Notes: generated from the letters alone by a model not told the origin. A stretch of DNA of 64,000 nt from Drosophila miranda (GCF_003369915.1 NC_046675.1:10292001-10356000), one strand, 5' to 3'; numbered from the stretch's first letter, positions 24,901 to 33,493 are shown. A program made the numbers and translations.

Positions 24901-27900
24901 TGGGTATGTCTGCCGCCCTGCGGGTAGTAGACTCTTTTTGATTTGGGGCTTAAATGTCAGTTCACCATGAAGACCCATCTTGTGCTGGCCATTGCGCTGT
25001 GCTGGTTCCCTCTTTTATCGGTAAAGAGTCCTTAACTAGAAAGATCTTAGCTAATCCCCGATCCCTTGCAGTTGGCAGATAATGGCGAAAAAATAAGCTC
25101 CGCAAACATGTCAAGCTTTGAAATTTTAAAAAAATTGACGGATGTTACCAAAATGAAGTGTTACCTATATTGGATGTCCAGACTTGTCAAGAATTCAGGA
25201 AGTATAGTTTTTGAGTTGTTAAAATGTGGCAAACAATATGGCGGAAAAGCAATTCGCGTAGTGACCGCCTTCAAAGACCTTGTCGCAGTAATCAAGCCTA
25301 TTTTTGAATCCTGTAAGGGTGTAATCGTGGATGCAATCGTCGGTGGAGCATCTTGTGTGAAAGCATTTGCAGAAGCGGCATTCTCTTTGGTGGGATCATT
25401 GACTAAGTTCAACAAGGAGAGGAGCAGTGAACCAAACAATGAATCCGGCTGCGTGAACACTGCTTTTAAGAAATATTTCGAAGCTTCAAGTGTTTACGAA
25501 GTCATCGATAGCTGTTCCCTTCCGGTTACAACAACAACTACTAAACCTGTTACAACTACCCAGCCTCCTACTGATCGGCCATTCTACAAAAAAATAATAT
25601 CTTTATTTGACTAAATAATGCATTCGAGGCTACCTGATGAGAAGCTGTCATTAAAAGAATGCATAAAGTAAATATACATACATAAGTTTAAGAAATCGTT
25701 TCACTATGGTAGATTAATGTGCAGATGTTCCGAAGCAAATCAATTTGGGTATGTCTGTCGCCCTGCGGGTAGTAGACTCTTTTTGATTTGGGGCTTAAAT
25801 GTCAGTTCACCATGAAGACCCATCTTGTGCTGGCCGTTGCGCTGTGCTGGTTCCCTCTTTTATCGGTAAAAAGCCCCTAACTAGAAAGATATTAGCTAAT
25901 CCCCGATCCCTTGCAGTTGGCAGATAATGGCGAAAAAATAAGCTCCGCAAACATGTCAAGCTTTGAAATTTTAAAAAAATTGACGGATGTTACCAAAATG
26001 AAGTGTTACCTATACTGGATGTCCAGACTTGTCAAGAATTCAGGAAGTATAACTTTTGAGTTGATAAAATGTGGCAAAAAATATGGTGGAAAAGCGATGG
26101 GCGCAGTGCCCGCCTTCAAAGACCTTGTCGCAGGAATCAAGCCTATTTTTGAATCCTGTAAGGGTGTAATCGTGGATGCAATCGTCGGTGGAACATCTTG
26201 TGTGAAAGCATTTGCCCAAAAGGCATACTCTTTGATTGGATCATTGAAAAAGTTCAACAGCGATGTTAACAGTGAACCAAACACTCAATCCGGGTGCGCG
26301 AACACGGCTTTTACGAAATATTTCGAAGCTTCAAGTGTTTACGAAGTCATCGATAGCTGTTCCCTTCCGGTTACAACAACAACTACTAAACCTGTTACAA
26401 CTACCCAGCCTCCTACTGATCGGCCATTTTACAAAAAATTAATATCTTTATTTGACTAAATAATGCATTCGAGGCTACCTGATGAGAAGCTGTCATTAAA
26501 AGAATGCATAAAGTAAATATACATACATAAGTGTAAGAAATCGTTTCACTATGGTAGATTAATGTGCAGATGTTCCGAGGCAAATCAATTTGGGTATGTA
26601 TGTCTTTCTGCGAGCTGAAGACTCTTTCATTTATGGCTTAAATGTCATTTCACCATGAAGACCCATCTTGTGATGGCCGTTGCGCTGTGCTTGTTCCCTC
26701 TTTTATCGGTAAAAAGCCTTTAACTAGAAAGATCTTGGCTAATCGCCGATCCCTTGCAGTTGGCAGAGGATGAAATAATAAGTTCCGCGAATATGTCAAC
26801 CTTTGCAATCGCCCTAAGATTATTGGACCCAAGGAATCTGATGTGCTTTATATCGTGGCTGGACAAACTCGTCAAGAAAGCGCCAGCATTAACTCGAGAA
26901 GTGGTGGATTGTAGCATAGGACTCGCAGATTTGGAGTATAAAATTCTGTCCGCCTTGGAAAAGCTTGTGACCATAGCCGGTCAGGTTGTTTTCGCCTGTG
27001 CGGGCTTGGTCTTAAATGCAGTTATTGGTGGTATCTCTTGTGTCAAAGGAGTTGCAATACAGATCCTGGATCTAGTTGCAGTCATGAAAAGATTCCAGGA
27101 AGAAATTAGCAGTGGTGAACACGAAAATGCGGTGCAATGCGTAAAGGAATCGTTCAAGAAATTTTTCGAAGTCTCAAGTGTTTTCGAAATTGTCGATGCC
27201 TGTTTCTTTCCCAACAATTCGACATCTTAAACAAGGGCTCTCCTAGCCAGTGAAAGGTTCTATAAAGTATATACATACTACATGAAAGGTTATATAAAGT
27301 ATATACAAATAACTATGCAAATTTGAAGGACTTACTCGGGTGGATCGTACGGAAAACGGGCTATGAACACGCAGCAGCGGCCCTTTCCAGGAATATCCAG
27401 CATATCCACTTGCGGTTCGCTGGCTCCATTCAAGCCATGATTTCGAGCTGTTAATAGAATAATGTTTATAGATATGGTCCTTCCTATAGGGTTATGTGAC
27501 GACTGTGCTTACTGTCGAGATCCAGGGCACCCAGCGCCAGGCCACCCCGATTGTGCATCATGCAGAGGCTCAGGCCATCTGCGAATTCGTCCAGACCCCA
27601 ATTGCTGGGCGGTATTGGCGAGCAGGGTGAGCTCCGGTTGCCGTACCGGGTCAGTGGTATCTCGATCTCATCCAGCATCTTCATCTTGGAGGCCTGACGC
27701 AGGGCAGCCGACGTGAACGGATACGAGGCGCTCGAGGCCACATCTAGAAACGGTGGACCATACGAGCTGCCCAATCCTCCGGCGGCTCCGGCACTCAGGC
27801 CATACAGCGATGTGGCGCCCGTGATGCCACTGCCGCTTGGCCCGGCGCCCAGACCAAGTCCGGCCGCGCCCAGCAGGGCGCTGGTATCGAGCATGCTGAT

Positions 27901-30900
27901 GTTGCCCAGGGTGGGATGCGTCAGCGAGGAGCCGGCGGCGCCACCGCTGCCACCCAGCCCCAGACCGGAGTAGCTGCTCGAGCCAGCGGGCGGCAGGTTA
28001 TGCGAGTTGAGTGACAGGAGGGGCATGGTTGTGCTCTGTAAATTGTACAGTTGTATTGTTCCGCGCTACTCGATTCAGATTTCAGATTCAGTTTCAATAT
28101 CAATTCAGTGTCGATTGCAGGTGTGTTTTGCAATTTTGGATTTTGTTTCGGGTGTTTCGAATTTACAATGCGATTTTTGGTTTTTGTGAGTTTTTTGGGT
28201 TTGTATTGGTTGTTGTTTTTGGGTTATTTTACAGGTTGGGGCGTTAGTTATAAGGATATTCAGACACGAAACGGGTTTGGTTGTATGTACACGCACACAC
28301 ATAGAGAGATATACATAGATACAGATGCAGACATACATATAGATTGATTGCAGAACGAATTGATTGGCGTTTGACGGTATGCGATCGAACCGCAGATTTA
28401 TCAGAGTCAAAGCACATGGAATATATCACACACGAGTGGAAGAACACGTCGAGAGGAGAGAGTGAGAAAGAGAGCAGAGGGAAGACAAGAAACAAGAGAG
28501 AGAGAGAGAGAAAGAAAGCACATAAAATGGGAAAAGAAAGATCACAGAGAGTACACGTTTATTCGGCTGGAGAGAGACAAACGTATCATAAATACGATGG
28601 ATTGGTTGGGTATGGATAATACACTGATCTGATCTGATGTGGGTCATGAAATGGGTTAGTACGAGTACGAGTACGATTAGTTTCTGCTATGAACTGAAGC
28701 CGTTTCCAAGCAATATATATTGTATGTACGGGTATGGAATGGTAAGCATCCAATCATCGTCATCATCATCATCATCATCATTAACATCATCAAAAAACGT
28801 TTATCAACAACGAACGGGAAGCTTTCAAATGAAATTCTTAGTTAGGTTTTTTATGTTTTGTACAGATATGCATGTGTATCGTTTACTATATATGTATGTA
28901 CAATATGTGTCGATTTATGGGAACTAAGAGGAGTCGGAAATGTTATGTGATGCAGGTGTATGTGCAGCAGTATGTTAGGGAAGTGCTTTAAGCTATAGAG
29001 AACCAACTAAAGCAAGTCTGTTTAATGAATCGAATCATACGATATATTATGAGCTGACAGGTGGCACATGGTAACATCTTAGTCGTTAGCTATCTCATAA
29101 CTCATACGAGAGAGCCGCGGGTGGCTTTGAAGAGAGCCTGGAGCCCCTTTCAAACACCACCCAAAGAAATTTTACAATTTACACTGTGTTTGGTATTACA
29201 TATCTTGATAACACTTTCCTGACATACTTCACATATGTTTAGTATAGTTTATAATAATCTTTACATGAGTGTGTGGATGAGATGCATTTCTAGCATGCCA
29301 GCAAAAGCGTTAGGTGCAAAGGTCAACAAGAGCTAATGACTAAATGGAGTTAGCAATCAATTTTAACATGGAATTGGATATATGTATGTATGTATGAATT
29401 GATTAAAAATCTAGTGAATGTCTTAGGCTCTATGTGTGTGTGTTGTTTTTGTGGCTGTTTATGTCGTAGTGGGTGGTGTGTGTGGCTGTGTGTGGATGTA
29501 TGTATATTTTCATCACTAATGCAACTACAACCAAACTCAATTTGTGAGATTTACACTGAGACACAGACGTCATTTGTCGGTCGGAAGCTGCAGGAGCCGA
29601 GCCAAGCCTCATCGACGATGAACGATCATCGGATCAAAAAACGAACGAATGAAAGCAGTTAAGTTATGATCGCTATGGGTACAAAGAATTAATAAGTATT
29701 ATCTTATGATTCGGTGATGCTCTAGATATTTTGCAAGCCAAAAATGAACCAATGCCGTGGCGATGCCAAAAAGCTTCAAAGCATATTTGATCGGTTCGGG
29801 ATTACGAGAACGTTTACAAATACTATTGGAAATTGCAGCTGTTGTACTGGTTGTTGTTGTAGTTAGATGCATTGCGATTGAAAATAGTTGGTTTACCTGA
29901 CTTAATGCCGTTGGCATAGCCTTCATCGTGTGAATATTTACCGGCAATGGTGGGATGCCAGTGATGCCACTAGTACCGCTCAGCAGCTTCTCTACGGAGC
30001 TCTGGCCAATGCCGCCGTAGGCGGCCGCGTTCAGTGATTGTATGGCATGGCTGCTTAGACTCGAGGATATGCCGCTGATTGAGTTGGGCACCAGGGCCGA
30101 TATGGATTGGAGGCCACTACTCCCAGCTCCAGCTCCAACGGCGGCGGCCACGCTCTGCGAGCCAACGCTGGCGCCGCTCAAACTGGTGCTGGCACCATTG
30201 GGCAGCGTGGAGGCCAGGGAGTGCGGCAGACTCGAATAGCCGGAGGATAAAGCCGAGACGCAGCCGCTCGAGGTGCCGCCTAATACGGCCCTTTTATAAC
30301 GATTCAGTTCTTCTTCGAGTTCTGCAAAAGAAATTTATGTTTAATTCATAGAAAAGCGTATTAAGGGACGGCACTTACCACTCTTTGATATGGTTCTAAA
30401 TTCGCTATTTACCGTGCTCAACATGGAACTGGGCGGCAATGCTGACATGCTGGCGCTGGCCGAGGTGCGAGGCTGCTCCAGCTCGGCCAGCACACGATTA
30501 TCCTGAATTACGCAATGTAAACAAGATAATAATTAGTTGTAAATAAAAGAAACCCAAAGCAACAAAGAGCAACTTCTATTCGGGTCTCTTCATTCTCATT
30601 GATCGCTAGAACTCATTCCGCTGCTCGCAGGCAGTGCAAGCTAGACCAAGATGAATTGAGTCATAAGGTGATGTCGTCAGCAAATCTTCTCTCTTTCGAG
30701 GACCGTCCGGTTGTCAGTTTGCTTGTAAGCGTGCAGAACGTAAAACGTTTTCTATGTTTTTCTAGCGCTTGTGAGAGTCAAGAGAGCGTGGATGGTCCTC
30801 ACCACAGCGGAAGACGTCACCTTATAACTAAGTGCATCATGAGCTAGACCCTTAGCGAAGCTGAGATACTAGAGATGGCACTATTGGTACGTGCCTGTCC

Positions 30901-32693
30901 TGACCCTACTACAGAGCGCTTTCGCTTATGCATTTTCAAGTCTAAGTAGGCCCTTTCCTACTTTCCTTTTCCAATATTTTCGGATCAAAGTAGGACCTTA
31001 CATTGTTACCCTTGGATGACTGGCGGAACAGTATTTAAAACTGGGAACTAGGAAAACAAAGAAGTAACAGAGAAAAGAATTCGAAATTCAACGTTAGCAA
31101 TAAATCAACTGGAGTTCTACGTAGCAATGAGCGATACCGAGGATTCAGCATCTATGAGTGATCTCCTGAAGGCGGCCAGCGAGCTGTCCGATAGCTTTGG
31201 CCAACTGATCTTCCAGATCGATGGGCTATTGCTGGATGCCCACGTAGTCGACTCGGAAATTTCAAGATCTTGTAACTACCGCCACGAGCAGCTCATCAAG
31301 CATCTGGCGGATAAGGACGAGGAGGCGGTAGAGCTGCGCGAGAACCTGGAACTGAAGGCCACAGTGGAGGAGTACATTGCCGGCGTTCAGACGATCGTGG
31401 CCAAGTACAAGGAGCACTGTCAGGGCGACATTCTCTTGGACAGCTACAACCTCCGTGAGAAATACATGGCGAGTCTCCAGGAGATTGTCAATGGGCAGGA
31501 CGAGCGCATCGATCGCATGTTTGATGTGATGAAAGACATCGGCCATATGGAGGATCAGGAGACCGAGCAAAACCAGGAGCTTATTCGCCGCCTCTTTGGA
31601 GAGAACGAGATGATGCGCTGCCAGCTGCAGATCAACAATGACGGCGGATTCCCCAAGGGACCCCACGAGACCAACGAGATCGCCACGCAGTTTGATCTGA
31701 ACGACTGGACTCCGGATGCGTCTAGTATGATTAGCTTCATGTCGTGTCTGTCCCAGGACGTCGACGACAGCGATTCTCTATCAGGCTGCTCGGTGGTCAG
31801 CCAGGTCGAAGTCAATCGCTTCATAGAAGAGGCTCTGAGCAAGGATAACGATTCCGATGAGTCGTTTTCAAGCAGCGAGTATGAGTAAACCATCTCCGCT
31901 GATCCTACACGAAAACCCTACCAGATGTTTCTCTCTTCGTAGCCACACCCACACCCACACCCACACCCATGCGATGAATAAAATGAAGATCTAAGGTTGG
32001 GTTCCCTTACAGTATCAGTAATGGGAGGGAACCCTTAGCCAAATCAATTTCCTGGCTGTTTCTGACTGCCCATTACCTGCTCAATCTTTGCCATTATGAT
32101 ATCAATCTCCGAGCCTTGGTCCTGGTGACTGATTGTCGGTGCCCATGTGACGGTGGAACTGCTAGCCGATGTTGGAATGAGTCCACCGCCGGACCCCGTA
32201 GCGCCACTGCCCATGTGGGAGGATTGGCCCGAACGCGCTGCCTTGGCCTTCAAGGCGGCCGACAGTTCGATTTGCAGCTCCTCGCAGTGCACGTTTTCCA
32301 GCGAAACCTAAAGAAACAGTTAATCATTCACATAGTGGTCCATAGAGCAATCTGAGACATACCTTCTTTTCCAGTTCACGGGCTCTCGACTGTAGGTTCT
32401 CAACCGCCTCGGCATCGGGACGAGCGCTTCCGCTTAGATTGCGAATTTGTGCCAGGGTTTCCTGGGGAATACACAAATGGACTAGTACAAGGAGCTTTTT
32501 TGGTTGTAGATGATGGGATCCCCCTACCTGATGCGCCCGTTCAATCTCTGTGCGTCGCATTTCCGAGTCCCGCAGCTGGAGGCTGAGGGAGTCCAGCATT
32601 CCGTTGGGAGCGGTGCCAGCGGCCACGGCAGCGGCCGCCGACTGATGGTGGTGCATCGACTCGTACGGCATGCTGTGGCTGCCCCTATGACGA
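9187..32693 (-). CDS. Rbp: Rim-binding protein, presynaptic active-zone scaffold
   Basis: Large multi-domain scaffold that links voltage-gated calcium channels, RIM and other active-zone proteins. Nineteen minus-strand exons join with consistent phases: 32693-32528, 32461-32363, 32307-32077, 30502-30379, 30321-29897, 28035-27513, 27447-27336, 23519-23374, 23294-23094, 22859-22669, 22607-21935, 21859-21567, 20381-20301, 18802-18134, 17467-17150, 17030-16944, 16798-16519, 13491-13424 and 9993-9187 (about 1830 codons if all are included). Order: coiled-coil N-terminus, Gly/Ser-rich linker, SH3-I, three FN3-like repeats, Gln/Met/Gly-rich linkers, SH3-II, SH3-III, Gln-rich tail, TAA at 9187-9189. 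This matches the RIM-BP family layout. The start is not fixed: the first recognised exon is entered in phase 2, or translation starts at the ATG at 32671-32669. Two exons (20301-20381, 16944-17030) are in-frame cassettes and probably alternative. Introns host five intact genes on the other strand. Confidence 0.95.
12399..12480 (+). other. coding-like island in an Rbp intron
   Basis: An ATG at 12399 opens a Cys-rich 24-codon frame ([20 protein letters not shown], then C-G-R-C, stop). A second frame after an AG at 12417-12418 reads [23 protein letters not shown] with fly-like codon choice. On the minus strand an AG acceptor could lead to a short alternative Rbp tail. None can be confirmed, but base composition differs clearly from the surrounding AT-rich intron. 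Confidence 0.25.
13081..13132. repeat. GGTATA hexanucleotide microsatellite
   Basis: Tandem GGTATA units with some GGTACA variants, in the intron just downstream of the short Rbp exon 18. Confidence 0.85.
13424..13491 (-). CDS. Rbp: Rbp exon 18: short conserved C-terminal exon
   Basis: A 68-nt exon bounded by TATAG and GTAAAT. Read in phase 1 it gives [20 protein letters not shown] before joining the last exon in phase 0. It is the only frame that bridges SH3-III to the tail, and the phases fit exactly. The exon is too short to be visible in an open-reading-frame scan. Confidence 0.85.
16519..16798 (-). CDS. Rbp: Rbp exon 17: rest of SH3-III and Gly/Pro/Arg linker, tandem donor
   Basis: It completes SH3-III ([20 protein letters not shown], then [11 protein letters not shown]) and continues into a Gly/Arg/Pro-rich tail. 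The acceptor is a CAGCAG (NAGNAG) pair that could add one Gln. Two donors lie six bases apart (GTAAAAGTAAGT), ending the exon at 16519 or 16513; both leave phase 1 and differ by Gly-Lys. Confidence 0.92.
16944..17030 (-). CDS. Rbp: Rbp cassette exon B (29 codons) inside SH3-III
   Basis: Using the acceptor CTTAG (17032-17031) and the GTGAGT donor gives an 87-nt in-frame exon with the motif [14 protein letters not shown]. Inclusion would insert 29 residues between NVDAE and VELCF of SH3-III. A second AG five bases further in would shift the frame to a stop. It is a likely alternative exon; transcript evidence is not available here. Confidence 0.65.
17150..17467 (-). CDS. Rbp: Rbp exon 15: rest of SH3-II, linker, start of SH3-III
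   Basis: 106 codons. It completes SH3-II ([20 protein letters not shown], then YVPHNMV), followed by a Met/Gly/Gln linker, and opens SH3-III ([20 protein letters not shown]). It ends in phase 0 exactly inside the RT loop of SH3-III. Direct joining to exon 17 gives an ordinary SH3 domain. Confidence 0.93.
18134..18802 (-). CDS. Rbp: Rbp exon 14: MPGQ repeat linker and first part of SH3-II
   Basis: 223 codons, phase 0 to 0. It starts Gly/Pro-rich, then poly-Gln, then a long tetrapeptide array of M-P-G-Q and M-Q-G-Q units (about 18348-18640), more Gln, and finally the SH3-II opening ([19 protein letters not shown], then [10 protein letters not shown]). The repeat is low-complexity, and its length may vary within the species. 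Confidence 0.93.
18803..21566 (-). other. Rbp: Rbp introns either side of cassette A
   Basis: Introns 18803-20300 and 20382-21566. AT-rich with short TG runs. No exon other than cassette A, and no mobile element, was recognised. Confidence 0.55.
20301..20381 (-). CDS. Rbp: Rbp cassette exon A (27 codons, GGLLGG motif)
   Basis: An 81-nt open segment with acceptor AACAG and a perfect GTAAGT donor, phase 0 on both sides. It encodes [14 protein letters not shown] followed by a Gln/Asn-rich end. Skipping it leaves the Rbp frame intact, so it is likely alternatively spliced. That this is a real exon is inferred from splice sites, phase and its likeness to cassette B and the C-terminal exon. Confidence 0.75.
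21567..21859 (-). CDS. Rbp: Rbp exon 12: Met/Gln/Gly-rich linker
   Basis: Entered in phase 1 ([16 protein letters not shown]) and leaves in phase 0 (QPGQPGHQ). It contains a GMQQ tandem array (about 21603-21645) and a poly-Gln run. Likely a disordered linker between the FN3 repeats and SH3-II. The donor GTGAGT can join either the cassette at 20301-20381 or the exon at 18134-18802 in frame. Confidence 0.9.
21935..23519 (-). CDS. Rbp: Rbp exons 8-11: rest of SH3-I and FN3 repeats
   Basis: Exon 23519-23374 finishes SH3-I ([13 protein letters not shown], then [16 protein letters not shown]). Exon 23294-23094 is an acidic linker ending DDISDN. Exons 22859-22669 and 22607-21935 carry fibronectin type III repeats, recognisable by [18 protein letters not shown] with [12 protein letters not shown], and ILVTWQPVA with TGYAVYADG. 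Phases run 2, 1, 1, 0, 1 without a break. FN3 arrays are typical RIM-BP core domains between SH3-I and SH3-II. Confidence 0.92.
23535..23955 (+). pseudogene. decayed fifth copy of the six-cysteine gene array
   Basis: It aligns by eye with the neighbouring gene at 24117. Matches are the upstream motif GTTTCATTTATGG (23567), a block at 23642-23681 matching the exon segment around 24318, GGCCTGTACG at 23763, and a long block at 23797-23890 matching the segment from 24554 (TGAAAAAnTTCC, AACAnTGAACC, TTAAAGAAT, GCTTCC). It lacks the signal-peptide exon and intron. A segment of about 70 bases before 23797 is missing and the frame is broken. It starts about 15 bases from the acceptor of Rbp exon 8. 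Confidence 0.8.
24117..24766 (+). CDS. secreted six-cysteine protein, array copy 1
   Basis: Family not recognised. Exon 24117-24170 encodes an 18-residue signal-peptide core ([18 protein letters not shown]). A 59-base intron follows, then exon 24230-24766 continues [10 protein letters not shown]; total 196 residues. Six cysteines in the second exon are shared by all four copies (MKC, TKC, EAC, AAC, TAC, DSC), suggesting three disulfides in a small, mostly helical secreted protein. The C-terminus has a Thr-rich spacer and TDRPFYKK. It lies inside the Rbp intron on the opposite strand and about 850 bases before the next copy. The start was chosen from the shared two-exon structure of the array. 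Function unknown; the size, secretion signal and fast divergence would fit a reproductive or immune secreted protein, but nothing in the sequence proves it. Confidence 0.88.
24896..24966 (+). promoter_or_regulatory. shared upstream element of the nested array (copy 2 example)
   Basis: CAAATCAATTTGGGTATGT lies about 75 bases before the ATG in copies 2, 3 and 4, and a looser form (GAATCAATTTG) precedes copy 1. An initiator-like TCAGTTCACC (TCATTTCACC in copy 4) directly precedes each ATG, and no TATA box is seen. If transcription starts at that initiator the 5' UTR is under 15 bases. Inference from conservation among copies only. Confidence 0.45.
24967..25614 (+). CDS. secreted six-cysteine protein, array copy 2
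   Basis: Exons 24967-25020 and 25072-25614 with a 51-base intron, 198 residues. Signal sequence [18 protein letters not shown], then [16 protein letters not shown]. The six cysteines sit as in copy 1, followed by a Thr/Pro-rich linker ([15 protein letters not shown]) ahead of DRPFYKK; that linker is a plausible O-glycosylation site. Copies 2 and 3 are nearly identical through promoter, signal exon, intron and much of exon 2, which points to very recent duplication or gene conversion. No homologue with a known role comes to mind. Confidence 0.9.
25812..26459 (+). CDS. secreted six-cysteine protein, array copy 3
   Basis: Exons 25812-25865 and 25917-26459, 198 residues. Same layout and six cysteines as copy 2. 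Differences cluster in the middle helices (for example [17 protein letters not shown] in place of [17 protein letters not shown], and [12 protein letters not shown] in place of [12 protein letters not shown]), while both ends and the flanks are almost unchanged. That pattern would be expected if the middle is under diversifying selection or if conversion has homogenised the ends. Confidence 0.9.
26655..27230 (+). CDS. secreted six-cysteine protein, divergent array copy 4
   Basis: Exons 26655-26708 and 26760-27230, 174 residues. The signal exon ([18 protein letters not shown]) and the first residues (ISSANMS) match copies 2 and 3. The rest is strongly diverged, yet all six cysteines are kept (LMC, VDC, FAC, ISC, VQC, DAC), as is the motif [13 protein letters not shown]. 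It ends soon after the last cysteine and lacks the Thr/Pro linker and the TDRPFYKK tail. It may be the oldest member or one with a different role. Its upstream region still shares motifs with the other copies. Confidence 0.88.
27336..30502 (-). CDS. Rbp: Rbp exons 4-7: Ser/Gly/Ala linker and first half of SH3-I
   Basis: Exons 30502-30379, 30321-29897, 28035-27513 and 27447-27336. The first two carry a short coiled segment ([14 protein letters not shown]) and a long Ser/Ala/Gly-rich stretch. The third is Gly/Leu/Ser-rich and has a conserved-looking acidic patch ([22 protein letters not shown]). The fourth ends in the opening strand of SH3-I ([13 protein letters not shown]) and is split in phase 2 from the next exon. 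The 3.8-kb intron after it hosts the six-cysteine array. Confidence 0.88.
28036..29896 (-). other. Rbp: Rbp intron with a TCA microsatellite
   Basis: AT-rich intron between exons 5 and 6. It has a TCA trinucleotide run at 28751-28790 and purine-rich GAGA tracts at 28450-28520. No coding exon or nested gene recognised. Confidence 0.55.
31032..31040 (+). promoter_or_regulatory. TATA-like box before the nested coiled-coil gene
   Basis: TATTTAAAA about 90 bases upstream of the ATG at 31127, suitably placed for a short 5' UTR. Inferred from position only. Confidence 0.35.
31127..31888 (+). CDS. SIKE/FGFR1OP2-family coiled-coil protein, intronless, nested in Rbp
   Basis: 253-residue acidic coiled-coil protein in one exon, on the opposite strand within the Rbp intron 30503-32076. 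The central part resembles the SIKE/FGFR1OP2 family: an IVAKYKEH segment, then [20 protein letters not shown] and a closing [20 protein letters not shown] helix. The family's usual N-terminal region is poorly kept, and the C-terminus is an acidic Ser-rich tail ([14 protein letters not shown]). Family members are STRIPAK adaptors, but retention of that role here is not shown. Lack of introns and nested position suggest an old retrocopy of a conventional family gene; many such fly copies are testis-expressed. A clean AATAAA follows at 31977-31982. Alternative: an unrelated coiled-coil gene with chance likeness. Confidence 0.75.
   Translation: MSDTEDSASMSDLLKAASELSDSFGQLIFQIDGLLLDAHVVDSEISRSCNYRHEQLIKHLADKDEEAVELRENLELKATVEEYIAGVQTIVAKYKEHCQGDILLDSYNLREKYMASLQEIVNGQDERIDRMFDVMKDIGHMEDQETEQNQELIRRLFGENEMMRCQLQINNDGGFPKGPHETNEIATQFDLNDWTPDASSMISFMSCLSQDVDDSDSLSGCSVVSQVEVNRFIEEALSKDNDSDESFSSSEYE
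31943..31982 (+). terminator. CACACC repeat and poly-A signal of the nested coiled-coil gene
   Basis: A short CACACC tandem run (31943-31969) is followed by AATAAA at 31977-31982, about 90 bases after the stop codon. Confidence 0.65.
32077..32693 (-). CDS. Rbp: Rbp exons 1-3: N-terminal coiled coil
   Basis: Three exons (32693-32528, 32461-32363, 32307-32077) encode a His/Ala-rich beginning, then heptad-type sequence ([50 protein letters not shown]). They end in IIMAKIEQ, which splices to [10 protein letters not shown] in the next exon; this is a hallmark RIM-BP junction. The ATG at 32671-32669 (M-P-Y-E-S) is the only start visible here. The 8 kb upstream contains no coding exon I could recognise. 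Confidence 0.85.
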
Positions 32694-33334
32694 CTGAAAT
32701 GCAAAGGAAAACAATGGAGGATTAGACTCTCTCTCAATCATCGATAAATAAAAGCCAGTCGGCGGGGGTCTCGACTGCGACTTGACTCCATTTAGCTCAT
32801 ATAAATAGTAGTATTTTGTTGTTGTCTTTGATATCCTTTGCATTGGATATTTTACTTATTTATATGCACGTCGTGGTCGTGTGGAAATAGGTCAGCTGCT
32901 GGTGCTTCGGCGGCTTTCAATAGGCGCCACCACGCACGTGTGTGTGGGTCATTGCTGAGGGTGTGAACTTTGACCTTAAGGTTAATTGCCTAGCTGACCG
33001 GGATTTATTGTTGTGTATTATAGCCACGCACAGGCTCGGAGGAGGCGTTGCCAGTACAGCCACTCATCGCACTCCACAGACTTGTTGAGAGATTGCTCAT
33101 TTGGATATCCATCCAACCGCCCCCTCACAGGCAGCTGTGAAATCTCTCAGAGACGCTGGGCCCTAGGATTCATTTGCGAGAGAAATTTCCATTGTAATGC
33201 TTCATCAAATGTAAAAAATTTTGGCTTTAAGGGGACTCTCTTCCTCTCTTTATCAAAACCCCATATCTAACTCTCTCAGCCAGTCCCAGGATGAGTCAAG
33301 CCAAACATTACTCATAAACCATTCTAGATAAATG

Positions 33335-33493
33335 TACACTAAGAAAAAAGACACAGTATCTGAATATCCACAGGTCGAATAGCAGCGTCTATACCAATTT
33401 CTTAATGATTTCAATAATTAATAATAGTTTGGGGCATCAAATAGTCAAGTGAGATAATTTTCCCCTCACGGAATATCCTTTTTCTTCAGTGTA
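33335..33493. mobile_element. MITE-like inverted-repeat element, 159 bases
   Basis: The left end TACACTAAGAAAAAAG (33335-33350) and the right end CCTTTTTCTTCAGTGTA (33477-33493) are inverted copies, differing by one base and one indel. The interior is AT-rich and non-coding. The ends match those of the element at 35581-35723. No clear target-site duplication. Confidence 0.6.

Larger units (their letters stand above)
24117..27230 (+). repeat. tandem gene array, unit about 845 bases
   Basis: Start codons at 24117, 24967, 25812 and 26655 are spaced 850, 845 and 843 bases. The duplicated unit includes upstream element, both exons, intron and a 3' segment (CGAGGCTACCTGATGAGA, then ATTAAAAGAATGCATAAAG, which contains a likely ATTAAA poly-A signal). 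Confidence 0.9.

Noticed and set aside
25066..25071. Second-exon frame of the nested genes read as starting M-Q-L-A-D-N-G
   Set aside because: Those bases are the end of the intron (TTGCAG); the true start is the signal-peptide exon upstream, shared by all copies.
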